Origin: Crambe crambe
Lineage: Eukaryota > Porifera > Demospongiae > Poecilosclerida > Crambeidae
Reading direction: 5' to 3'
Length of the DNA: 64,000 nucleotides
Assembly: GCA_963924555.1 (NCBI GenBank)
Contig: OZ004583.1
Coordinates: 930,001-994,000 of the forward strand
Position numbers and translations under genes: made by a program. The notes beneath the pieces were generated by a model. That model ran no database searches, was not told the origin of the DNA, and worked only from the letters and a program-made list of their open reading frames with translations. Positions 43,515 through 60,203 of this stretch are shown here, piece by piece. Position 1 is the stretch's first letter; every line of letters starts with the position of its first letter.

Positions 43515-43672
43515 CGGGGTGAAGATATGGGTCCGGGTGCAGGTGGTTGGTAAAGGGTCGGCTACGCGAGACTACGTACGTACGTACTGTACATGTACAT
43601 GTACTGTATACTACGTACGTGCAGGTAGGTGTGGTTTATCGGCGCGGCGCGCGCGGCGTTTTACATAAGCAA

Positions 43673-43680
43673 TGACGTCA
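43673..43680. promoter_or_regulatory. CRE TGACGTCA in the SNIP1/DCP1 promoter
   Basis: Palindromic CRE 159 bases upstream of the SNIP1 start. The same region has a GC-rich block (43640-43660) and repeated ACGTACGTACGT / GTACATGTACATGTAC palindromes (43573-43618). A 42-codon ORF from 43782 may be a uORF or part of the DCP1 leader. Confidence 0.5.
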
Positions 43681-44232
43681 GCATAATTCAGATCGTTCGA
43701 AAAAAAATGTCTGACTTGTGAAAACAGCTAAGGGATCCCAGTCAGCATTTTGCACTTCTATTTCGTCCTGAAGAGCAGGAGATGGATAGTAAAGTGAAAA
43801 GAACTCTAATTCTTAGTGACCAAAGTATTCTATCTTCGAAGAGCCCAGTTCAAAGTGACTTTTCTTGTATGTCAATTCCCAATTCGTCTGTGTTGTTCAC
43901 CTTCAGATAGCTACTCCCCCAATTACGATACTCAGCAAGGATTGAATTTTAAAACTGCTTCACCCTCCTTCATCATTTGTAACTGTAAGACAACTTAGTG
44001 TTAGATATTAGCAAATTTTGTATACAGGTTCAAACTCAACTTATAGTTTAAAAATTTGAGATTCCCTCTGATCTCATTCTGGGTATTCTTTCAAGGCCCA
44101 GACTTGGAATAGCTTGCTAGTAGGATTCTCACTTAGCTACGAGATAGAGTGTATACCTTCATAGTATAACTTGGTAAAGGAACTATTGTTTCAATTCATT
44201 GTGCCGAGGAAAAAAAACAACATTGAGATAAA

Positions 44233-47200
44233 ATGTCGCAAAATAAGCAAAAAAGCACTGAATTGAGACGATCTCCCGTGTCAACACAAATGTCTATGAA
44301 AACCAACAGCAAGCCCAAGACGACACCTAAGAATAAGGTTACCAAAGCAACCAAGAAGTCTCTTAGTAATGGTGTCCACACCACTGGATCCAATGGGGTA
44401 GTTGTGGGCGGGACTACACCTGATGAGAAGGAAATTGCAAAGATCAATTTGAAGACTCTGCAGAAGGTGGACCCGACGATCAGCCGTATCTTAGCAACTG
44501 TACCACATGTGGTGTTGTATGAGTACAAAGATACAGAGAATATGTGGGTGAGTTGATATCAACTTTTGATGGATCGTTAAGTAGATGCTATGTACTGTAT
44601 GTGATAAAGAATGAGGTGACTGTTGCTATGTGAGCTCTCTTTTAATATGTGATGTGTCATGTTATGGTATTGTGAAATCAAGATGTGATATCAGCAAAAA
44701 GAAAGGAATAATCATCACTTCCTTTTTTGAACTATGTCAATGGTGTCACAATCTCTTGTTTTCATAGGAACGGACTTCATCTGAAGGGACTTTGTTTGTT
44801 TACCAGAGGTGAGATAAACTTCTAACTATTGATGCAATATTCATGACTTGAGCATTACTCACCTTCATTAGAGAGTCAACCTCTGAGCATGGATTCATGA
44901 TCCTCAATAGGCTGAATAGCGAGAACACACAAGAACCCATCAAACCCAACACTGAGTTCCGTCTCCAGCCCCCATTCGTTCTCTATGGAAAAGAATCAGG
45001 TGTGTTTTGTACTGTCTATTTCAGTCTAGCTGTCCAAGTAGAAAACCGTTGCCAATGCTGTTTGTGTTCTATTTGCACATACAGGATCCATATTTGGTCT
45101 TTGCATTCAAGACAAGGATTACTGCCTGGAAATTGGAAGACTTCTGAATGAGTATGTTTATTGAGGGTTCTATTCAGGGCCTCTCCTATAGGATGTGGAA
45201 ACTAAGGCTCCTGGGGTTCTATGGGTAATAGTTATTAGCATCCTTTGAGTGCCTACACAGGTATGAATGAAATCATGGAAGGGCCACTGAAAAGGAAAAA
45301 GGATACACCCATTAGTTTAGTTCAGCCTTGCAGTTGACACATACTGAGAAGGGTGCAAATATTGTCTCCTTTTTTGATATTTGCTCACTCAATTTTACAT
45401 TGTAATGTTAGCACATGTAGAGGGAAAACATCTCCTTTATGATATGTTTTCTCTTATTGTAGGCTAAGCAGTGCTCGACCATCATCCATATCCAATGGAG
45501 TCCACTCACATACCAATGGAAACTCCCTTCCTCTTTCCAAGAGCACAACGAAAACAACAAGGTCCAAATCTCCATCAAAGGCAGTGGACAGCCAAGAAAA
45601 ACAGAGTGAACTGTTAGAAGTGGCTGGACGGAACTATTTAGGTGGACAATCCTTCAGTGATGACACAGATAGTCATGATGAGGCTCACTCTCCTCCTGCA
45701 GCTAACCTCGCTACTAGTCACACTATTGCCACGACAGCCTCAGCTGCCACGTCGGCCGGCACACCTGGCTTGGTATCAGGACGTGATACGTCCCATATCC
45801 AAGCTCTGTCTTCCAAAGCACAAAGCACCAATACCCCTTCCCGGACTACCATTCACAAGGGAGATTTCAAGCATACTTCTCCTAGAAGCACGTCTCCTAG
45901 AGAGATTCCAAATGGTCACCACCAAGGATCGAGTCATATTCGTGCCCCCCAGACAGGATCGCACTCTCCCAGTAAGCAGAAGCAATCCTCAAAACATCAC
46001 CAGAAGGACAATGACAGTCTTTCTACTACTTCGAGAGGGAATGATTCATCATCGTCAGTTTCTCCTCGCTCGAAACGAAGAGGGATGCATCACACAGTGA
46101 GCTTGGATCGATCAAGGAGTAGTCAGGGTTTGGTGGAAATGTATCCAGGGTCTCGATCTAACAGTCTGTTTGAGACCAGTCCACGTTTCAACACCACTTC
46201 CTCCTCCCATCAGCAACATCATTTCCATTCAGCACAGATTCCCTCTCGTGCTTTCTCAGCAACTACAGACACTTCCTTGAATGCTCCCATCATCAGAAAG
46301 CTCTTTGATAGCCACACTGAATCCTCAATGGGTCAGGAAGCTGTCAGCAGCTCTCTTCAAAACCTCTTCTCTAGAGCTACTGCCGTCAATACCAGTGCTA
46401 ATTTCTCATCTTCCACTGGAAATTTGTACGGAATGACAAACCAGCATCCCAAACCCTCACATTTGATGTCTGCTCTCTCACTGGATGAAATAGAGAAGCA
46501 GATGACAGAAGAAGCTCCCAGCAGTGACAATGTGAAGAGGATTTTTACAGTTGGGTTCGATGATTCGGCCAAAAAGTCATTATCATCATCTTTGCAAGTT
46601 TCATCTGAGAGTAGTACGATTCTTCTTCAGCCTTCAGCATTCACTGCAGTGTCGACAACTGTGTTAAGTTTGGAACCACCTAGGGAACCACCTAGTGTTG
46701 TCGTTGAGGCACAATCAGTCGGTAAATCACAGTCTTTCCCTTCCATCCCCCCTCTGATGCCTTCCGCTGGAATGACTGCTCCACCCCTCTCCCCTCTGTC
46801 TGTGAATACTGTACCAGTCACTTCCAATCAAGTCCAAGTAGTTCAGGGGCTGCCCCATCGAGCTCACACCACCCCAGCTACTGCTGGATTGAAGGAGCAG
46901 ACTGTGGTCAGTCGGGGTCCTCATACTCCACCACGTGTTTCTGCCCCTGTCATTAGCACTGTAAGTAACTAATGATTGAACAGGCAGAGACAATATGATC
47001 ATAATATTATAGTGTATAGCTAGGCACATGTTATGCATTAAGTGCATGCTTATTATGGTTGTACGATATTGATTTTATATTGCTGCAGAAACCCTCTCAT
47101 GGTAGTGAGCTGTCCATCCCTGGACGAAGTGTAACGGTACCCAGCACTCTAATGTCTCCACAACAGTTCTCGCAGTCTCGAGATGAAGCTGTGGACGGTG

Positions 47201-47428
47201 CCACCACCAACACCACAGGTCCTAGCAAAATCAACGAACCTGTGGGTCTCACCACAGACCAAATGAAACAAGCGCTCATGTATCTCATTCAGGTGAGTCG
47301 AATTATTAACAGGAGTGGTGGGATCAGGTAAGTGATGGAACTTTCTTCTTCTTTTGCAGAATGACCACGGCTTCATTGACAAGCTTCACGATGCATACCA
47401 CCTGAGCCTCAAGAAGCAGCAGCCGTAA
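44233..47428 (+). CDS. DCP1: mRNA-decapping enzyme subunit 1
   Basis: Seven exons: 44233-44547, 44768-44808, 44872-44999, 45085-45151, 45463-46960, 47089-47292, 47360-47428; 773 aa. The EVH1-like domain spans about residues 70-180 (INLKTLQKVDPTISRILAT, VVLYEYKDTENMW, GSIFGLCIQDKDYCLEI). A long Ser/Thr-rich linker follows (exon 5). The C-terminus (LTTDQMKQALMYLIQNDHGF) is the DCP1A/B trimerisation domain. The protein activates DCP2 and scaffolds 5'-to-3' mRNA decay in P-bodies. An extended basic N-terminus of about 70 residues precedes the EVH1 domain, which is unusual compared with human DCP1A. Confidence 0.92.
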
Positions 47429-49030
47429 TACCACAACTAACCACCATTGATAAGTTCCATGACCCTCCCAAAATTTTCATGCCTGTATGCAATGCCTTTT
47501 AACTGAACCTCATAAAGAGGACATCATCATTTCATGACTTTGTTTTTCATATACATAATGTGTGTGTTGTGTTTACTTTTTCTTGATTCAATTTCTTCAC
47601 ATCTCAATATGCATCACCATTTAATTTTTAACTCGATTTTAATCTGATTCCAACCCTGTGTGTTTCTCTTATGTGTAGCTAGATTCTATTGAAATCCTAA
47701 CCCTCTATGTTGTCATTTCTCCATGTCATATACCACATACCACCAATTTTAACACCAAATTAGCATACCTTGATTCTAATCATCACCAATTCTTTCTTAT
47801 GCCTTCTATCACCCAGAGCATACACACCAGCACATACTTCTCTGTTCCACTCGCCACGCCACCATGCCACCACTACCTTTCTTTTGTGTGAATTGTGTCA
47901 TAGGTTATTTGTTTGTTTATGTGTTTATTGATATTCAATTTGTGTTTTTTTTTGTACTTTTTGTGTTTGTTTGTACTGTGTGTTTCTTCTTTTTATCTTT
48001 TCTCTCCTTTCTGTCTTTTTCTTCCTTTTTTTCTCTTCCTTTTCCAACCTTATTCTCTCTCTACACACCCTCGTCCTCTTTTTGTTGAATAATAAATCTA
48101 ATTTCTGGGGATTTCTGTTCTGTTCTGTTCCAGCGTTTCCCCAACGCTTTAAATATCCAAATGATTTCACCTAAGTATGACATTATATTGGTGTTACAAA
48201 CAAGTCTTCAGGTCTTCAAGCTAAGTGCCCAATGTACAGAATGTATTATCGAATTTCTTTTTCATTTCCACAGATTCTGCGAGATCAAAGTACAAGATTT
48301 AGAGTCTCTATCTTTGAGTACGAGAGATCTAATAACAGAATGGCACCCCCAGCTTGTATAACATTTGATTGGCATTACTCTGGGGGGGGACTCAGTGACT
48401 CTGAATATTCAATGGTGTAATTCACACTTCTATTTTTTCATAGTAGTTTTGTATTGGATGTAGTAATTGCATCTACAGTCTACAGTATATGCGTAAATTG
48501 ATATTTCCATTGAGAAGATATTCATACATGTGGCCCATTAGGAAAGCAGGAAGCAACATTTCCACAGCTGAGCAATGCCACTACTTTCTATGTATTCTGT
48601 AGCTAGTAATTTAGAATTCCATGTAAATGCATCATTATATGCATCGTGGAACAGCCCTGTTTTTATTTCAAGCTCTTGCTCATCTCTTCTGTCAAGGACC
48701 TCAGAACAATGGAAGGTATATCATTGAGGCTAGGTAATGATTATTCTAGAAACTTCTAATTATAGCTAGCTAGTTGAGTAATTTTAGATAAAAGAATTCA
48801 GCCATGGCTACATGTAGTGCATAATTTTTATGGGGTATATTATTAGTAATGGTGTGTGTATAAGCACAAGTTCGTGTAAGTAGACGAGATGACTTCTATT
48901 GGTTGCGCAGTGTGCGATCTAAATAGAAGCAGAGTTAGAAAAAAAAGAGAACGGGGAGTGGGCGTGGTTATTTTAGCGATTTCCCAAAATTTTACGAGAA
49001 GGCTGGCTGGCTAGAGCATAGGGTCCAAAC
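47429..49030. other. Intergenic region between DCP1 and PFKFB
   Basis: T-rich sequence with no firm gene. One possible exon (48274-48420) follows a good acceptor (TTTCCACAG) and is phase-compatible with the DCP1 exon ending at 47292; it would give an alternative C-terminus lacking the end of the trimerisation domain. This is weak evidence. Confidence 0.35.
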
Positions 49031-54877
<5,847 letters not shown>

Positions 54878-55223
54878 GGTCCCCTCTTCACTGTATTGTA
54901 ATAAAAAGTAATGTGCAGTGATACATGTTCAAGACACCAGACTAGTTTTTTTTAACTTCTTTATTAATATAATTTTATACTTTATTATTATTTTATGCTG
55001 GCCTCATTCAATGCTATGAAGTTGAGATTTTAATTTTTTTTTTCAATTATTTTTTAAAATTAATTTTTAATAATTCACTTAATTGGAACTTAATCGAGTT
55101 AGCGCGTGCGTTGGTCACATGGCGATAAATTCCGAGAAAGTGATTCGGTTGTTATAGTAGCTGCACTTCTGAAGCCCACTAGTTCATCTTCAGCCTAGAT
55201 GCTCACTTCTGATGTAGGTGGGG

Positions 55224-57480
55224 ATGCGTTTAACAAGAATCAGCTGCAGGTTGAGTTACAGACGCGTCTTTATTTTTGTGTTTTACGTGGGTGTGGTCCT
55301 TCTACAGCTGTTCATGTGGCCAGTCTGCAAAGTAAGTTGTTAAACTACAAATGGCAGTTCCCACTTAGCTAAGTTTAAACTACAAATGGTAGTTCCCACT
55401 TAGCTAAGTTTCTAACTACAATTGGCTGTTCCCATCTATATATTGTTGTCATAAGCGGCCCGGGGCTATTCCGAACAGTGGGTAATTCCGAATTGTTCAA
55501 ATATTTCTGAAACTACTGAGATTTCTGAGCTCAATGTTGGAGGATATAATCTACTATAATAGTAGAATATATCTTTCAAAATAGAACTCATAAGCTCAAG
55601 GAGTTTTGAAAATATTCGACCGTTCAGAATAGCCCCGCCGTTCGAAATAGTCCCGCTTTACCTTACAGTGGAACCTCTGAATAATACGGGCACACTTTGC
55701 CTTTGTAGAGAGGTTTAATATCCTATTTTGGAGGTTATAATTATAGATACAAAGGTAGTTTTAGATCATCCTCTGTTGAGAGGTTTGTCTTCTTTTGGAG
55801 TCTGTCAGAGGGTTCCATTGTAAATGGATGTTATATTTTTATAGGATGAAGAAAGCTCTTCATTGTTGGAGGACTTGGAACATAGGGATGATTATGACTT
55901 TGGTCCACTCCCTTCTAATCTACTGGACCCACCCATGTGGTCACATGATGAGCGTGCTACTGGACACTGTGGGTCCTGGCAGAAGCCATACACTCAGATG
56001 CACAGAGGTATAATATATCATCACTCACCTGTAGCCAGGGTGTAGTGTGTGTGTAGCTGTTCGAATTCTTCAAATATCAGTTCCCAACAAACTACTGAGT
56101 TTGGAATAAAGAATGCAATAATGTACTTAGCCAATATCAATCCACTTCATTAGACCCATTCTTACCACTTAGTAACAGTTGCCAAGATGATTTTGCCAGT
56201 CTTTTAGAAGCTCATGGAGATGCCGTTAGTTATCAACCAATTAGCCAATAATTATGCACTCTCTTTACTTTGTAGCAATGCTCTCTGGTCAACTTCCACC
56301 ATCCTATCTCGTCTACACAACTGGACGGGGATTCCCTCCATTTATACAGGGAATCCCCCAAGCCCTCAAGGGAATAGGAACAGTTTTCATGCTGGCACTC
56401 CTCACAGGTATGCAGGAATAGCAGGAAATTTTCATGGGATAAATTTTGCAAAATTTAAGTGTGAACTATAACAAGGTTTTCGTATTATCAAAACCACAAA
56501 AATATTATCCCACAAAAATTTCCAACTGTACAGTATATTGACTGTGCAGTTTCATTGCAATGTTATTATCTCTAGATAGAGCGTTCATTCTGGACTGGAA
56601 ATTACCTGCCGGATTTCAACGTATTCTCACTCCTCGCTACATAGATTGGCGTTTCGATGCACTTGAGGCTAATCCTCCGATCAATCACGTACACGATATT
56701 GGTTCTCCAAACTGGTACCAAGAACAGAACAAGTCTGTAGCCTTTTACATGGAAACAAACTTCAATGACTACTTCACCAACGAGCAGGAAGTAATCCAAT
56801 CCCTTAGTTACGATTTTACTTACGCACTTCTCAGAAATAAGCATTTTAGGAGCAAAATTAAAGAGCTGGGGCTGAACTCTGTTAAGTGTCAGCTTTGCTG
56901 TTTCTGGCATTATTTATTCAAATACTCGACGAGTTTCAGTCGTAATTTAGCATCTGCCGCAAAGAAGAAACTTGGACTCACTCCTGGACGTGACCTCATC
57001 TTCATTGATATCTCCTTTCCCTTGGAGAGGTTGCCAAAAAGATTGCTAATGCAACACACGGATGAAGTGTTCAAATGTGTCCAGAGCGTCGTGAAAGTCT
57101 TGCGTGATCCAGTTTGCATCTTGGCTTCGAATAACTACTTCCTTCTGGACGAAGTGCCAAAGCTCTACCCAAACGTCGTGACCAACAAAGGTCTCTTCTT
57201 CACCAAGGAGAGGTACCAGGTGGAACTACAATATCTCTTAAATTCCACTGAATACAGTTCCAAAAAGTCCGGTTCCAAAATCATGGTACCAAAAACAGAA
57301 CACAATGCACTGATGTATTTCTTCATGGGGTACCACCTCCAGTTAAACAGCACTGTCTTGTTTGTCAGCAAGAAGTCACAGTACTCGGAGAGCATGGCTG
57401 CCTTCAGGCACTTTTATCACCCTTCAAGGTACATAGTGCATTCAGAGAAAGGTTGTAAGTTGGAGAGATATAAAGGATAA
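55224..57480 (+). CDS. Type II membrane glycosyltransferase-like protein
   Basis: Four exons: 55224-55331, 55845-56007, 56276-56407, 56576-57480; 435 aa. The start at 55224 is chosen because it gives the correct phase and a basic cytoplasmic tail (MRLTRISCRLSYRR) followed by a membrane anchor (VFIFVFYVGVVLLQLFMW), the layout of Golgi enzymes. The luminal part has ALKGIGTVFMLALLTDRAFI then LDWKLPAGFQ and PRYIDW, resembling the acceptor region of fucosyltransferase-like GT-B enzymes (G..NR...ALLTNR..L.DW). CILASNNYFLLDEV and LYPNVVT resemble the later donor-side segments. The exact family and substrate are not established. An ATG at 55199 in another frame would give no matching splice phase. 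Confidence 0.6.
55340..55435. repeat. 45-base tandem repeat, about two copies
   Basis: AAACTACAAATGG(C/T)AGTTCCCACTTAGCTAAGTTT occurs twice with a third partial copy, in intron 1 of the glycosyltransferase-like gene. Confidence 0.85.
55451..55662. mobile_element. MITE-like element with imperfect inverted ends
   Basis: The left end TAAGCGGCCCGGGGCTATTC and the right end (reverse complement TAAAGCGGGACTATTTCGAA) are imperfect inverted repeats; an inner ACTATAATAGT palindrome lies between. No coding capacity. Confidence 0.55.
55664..55822. mobile_element. Pogo-like MITE
   Basis: Begins CAGTGGAACCTCTGAATAA and ends with the inverted GAGGGTTCCATTG; contains AGAGAGGTTTAATATCC. Related to 16701-16826. 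Confidence 0.6.
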
Positions 57481-59056
57481 TATTAATAATATTAGGCAAC
57501 AAAGACATTTTGAAATATTTGTTATTTTTTATCCATGGATTCATTGCATTAGCTGTTACGGCTATACATCGTATATGTGACACTCCATGTAGAAATTAAA
57601 TTGAATTTGCTACTTCTCAAAATATGCTTTGATGAATTAGTTCCAAACTTCTGTCATCTCCAGACCATTACCATTAGCAGTCTTAAAAGTGGCCCAAAAT
57701 AAATGCGTCTAATATTTGATTTCTACCACATAATAGCCAGCTGCATGATTATTGATGTCAAATAGATAGCCATGCATCATATTATGTACCCATACTGAGC
57801 ATGTCTAGCTAAGATAATGTATTTTGCCATGGATAGGTCTAAAGTTATGCCCACCTCTGTTTTTGTCTGTATATTACCCAAACAGCTGCATTGATTGAAG
57901 AAACTGGGACTAGTGGCTACTAACTAAAAGTGTACATTATTACCCCACGTGCGCATGCGCAGCAAGGGGTAAAGTGATCACTCATGGTGTCCAAATATAA
58001 TATGTGCCCCCCAAAATTTCCGAATCAGCAATACTACACATTCAACTAACACACAATTGAACGTTACTTACTATATTAATACTTACTCCATTTATAACCT
58101 CAGAAGTCAACCAACTGCAAATATAACCTTTTTCCTGCCACATAAATCCAGTAAAACCAGCTCAATTCTTGTTAAATGTATGTAGTTTGATCTGTACCTA
58201 CTTCAAAATATATATGGCATGCAAAATTTGCATGGGGTATGAAATCTCCGAGTACTCTAGTTTGTATAAGCATATTGTACAGATGTCCCCCTAAGGAAAC
58301 CAATCAGACCTATGTAGCTAGAATAACCACTTTTCTTTCATAGTTGTGTGGTAATGCGAGTAATCTGCATCTTGAGATAGAATTGGTGAAGCTATTGCAG
58401 AATTTAGGCACATCCTGTAACCAATAGCTCCACCTAGCAACTGTCTCGCCAATTTTGCAACTCCATGACTGCTTGGAAGCTCAATCTCTTCTAAAATCCT
58501 CAACTTATCTATTTTCTCATCATGCACCCTCCATATTGTAGTCTACAGTGATCAGCTAAGTCTCTGAAGGGGGGGGGGGGGGGAGTTCATTTTGAGAGGG
58601 GCACATGCCCCCGTGCCCCCCTGGTTCCTCTGTCTATGACAGTACGATTCAAAGAAGGCAACACTACCACATATGATTATTGATGTCAAATAGCTAGTTA
58701 GGTGGTCTACCCTGTTTCTGTCTGTATATTACCCAAGCAGCTGCATAGAAATCAGGACCAATGCATTCAGTATACTAGCGGAATATCCATACGTAAAATA
58801 AACCAGTTTTGCAACTCCTAAATAACTGGGTGTGTATGTCAACTGCTCTCATGTCATGTGCATGTGTGATGTGTTGTTTTATATCAAAATGCAAAGAAGG
58901 TGTGATCTATTTATAACTCAATGATGTCATTTAATAACTAGTAATAAGTAATGTTACTATTATGAGTCATGCACTCTATGCTGATGTCATTGCATCACTC
59001 ACCAGTTGAGTCATATAAAAGTGTGTTTTTGATACTTTGTTCCTTTAAGAATATTT
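57481..59056. other. Intergenic region with dispersed repeats
   Basis: No exon supported. A segment with TGATTATTGATGTCAAATAG and TCTGTATATTACCCAA is present twice (about 57745-57890 and 58670-58745). A poly-G element lies at 58568-58585 within GGGGCACATGCCCCC-type sequence. Confidence 0.5.
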
Positions 59057-59151
59057 TCACTCCCATAATAATAGGAATACGTATAGCTATAGCTACTTAG
59101 ATACAGTTTTTAGTTTGAGTCCTCATACATAGTTAAGTTATTGATGGGACA

Positions 59152-59793
59152 TCATTTGCAAGTACTGGTACTGCTGCTGCATCTCTTTGGACGTATCTTC
59201 ATTTGAATCTTTGTGAACTTGATGTGCCTTGATCCATTGTACCAGCTAGGAGTAAAAGATGTATAGTTGATATTGAGGGTGGCATAAGAGCAATTATTAT
59301 ACCACCATCCACTTCCAGTGTATACAGCACAGTTGCCACTGTAGTTATCATTATCACGGTCTGGAGTGCTGAAATACCTTCCATTATGATAGGCCATTGA
59401 GTCAAATGTACCACCCACTCCTTGGCCTTGTCCAATGCTTAGTTGATAGTTGGTTTCAGCCCCACCCACTTTGAACAGTTGATAGGTCCAAACAATGGAT
59501 GGTTTGGGTCCATTCCCAAGTTCAATACGTAGTTCCACATCCTCTCGTGTGGTGAGGCAGTGAATCTTTTCCAGTCCGTACCAAAATTCTCCCTCCAGAT
59601 CTCCAAAGCCACTCACATAGTCAGTCCAATTGCGATAGAAGTTGACAGAGCCATTGATCCTACGCTGGATGACCAACCACTTCCCTCCAGCTGTTTCCAT
59701 GTCACAGCGAGCCAGATTGCCTACTTGAAAAACATTGCAGACATCCACTATTTCATAACTGCCAGAATTTGCTGTTGGCACTAATTCCTTTAC
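59152..59793 (-). CDS. Second fibrinogen-related exon, alternative ectodomain
   Basis: 214 codons ending at 59152, starting after the acceptor GTTGTAG at 59794 in the same phase as the exon at 60839. The first half is nearly identical to the 60204-60839 exon; the C-terminal half differs strongly (YHNGRYFSTPDRDNDNYSGN, WWYNNCSYATLNINYTSF). Glycosylation sites (NGS, NWT, NCS, NYT) remain. It has no TRAF exons of its own, so it is probably an alternative last exon of the gene at 60204-62306, or a partial duplicate. Confidence 0.75.
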   Translation of the reverse strand, partial: VKELVPTANSGSYEIVDVCNVFQVGNLARCDMETAGGKWLVIQRRINGSVNFYRNWTDYVSGFGDLEGEFWYGLEKIHCLTTREDVELRIELGNGPKPSIVWTYQLFKVGGAETNYQLSIGQGQGVGGTFDSMAYHNGRYFSTPDRDNDNYSGNCAVYTGSGWWYNNCSYATLNINYTSFTPSWYNGSRHIKFTKIQMKIRPKRCSSSTSTCK

Positions 59794-59863
59794 CTACAAC
59801 ATTTAAGGATCCACATTAATTTATCATACATGTAGCTACTTGTGATCATAGCTGTATACATAC

Positions 59864-59964
59864 CTGGCAGCAGTCACGGAATCCAAGAATAGAATCTTTC
59901 TTCAGTGAAGTGTTTTCTTTGTTGTTGTAGAAGTAAAAAGACAATAACAAAATACCAATGGGCA
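59864..59964 (-). pseudogene. Partial copy of the transmembrane exon end
   Basis: Repeats the end of the receptor's exon 2 (YFYNNKENTSLKKDSI, LGFRDCCQ, donor GTATGT at 59863). Homology to the intact exon stops at AAAATACCAAT, inside the membrane span, so the fragment cannot encode an anchor alone. Confidence 0.8.
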
Positions 59965-60203
59965 TGCTCAATTGTAATTGCGATAATAGATTTCTACAGC
60001 CTTGGGGCTAGGCTGTAGAAATTAATGTTTGCAAACTGCTGTAGTATTTAGATGTTATCGCTCTAGGATAGTGTTGACCATCAAAAAATGGATAATCATA
60101 TGATTTTAAAAAAACAATAACAAAAATTCACTCCCATAATAATTATACTAATGCACAATCACTGTTTTTAGTTTGAGTTCACATATGTAGTTTTGATGAG
60201 ACA

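Noticed and set aside
48274..48420. Alternative last exon of DCP1
   Set aside because: Acceptor and phase fit, but the peptide has no recognisable feature, so it was not called as a gene.
55199..55331. ATG at 55199 as start of the glycosyltransferase-like gene
   Set aside because: That frame ends in phase 1 and hits TGA in the next exon; the ATG at 55224 gives the right phase and a membrane anchor.
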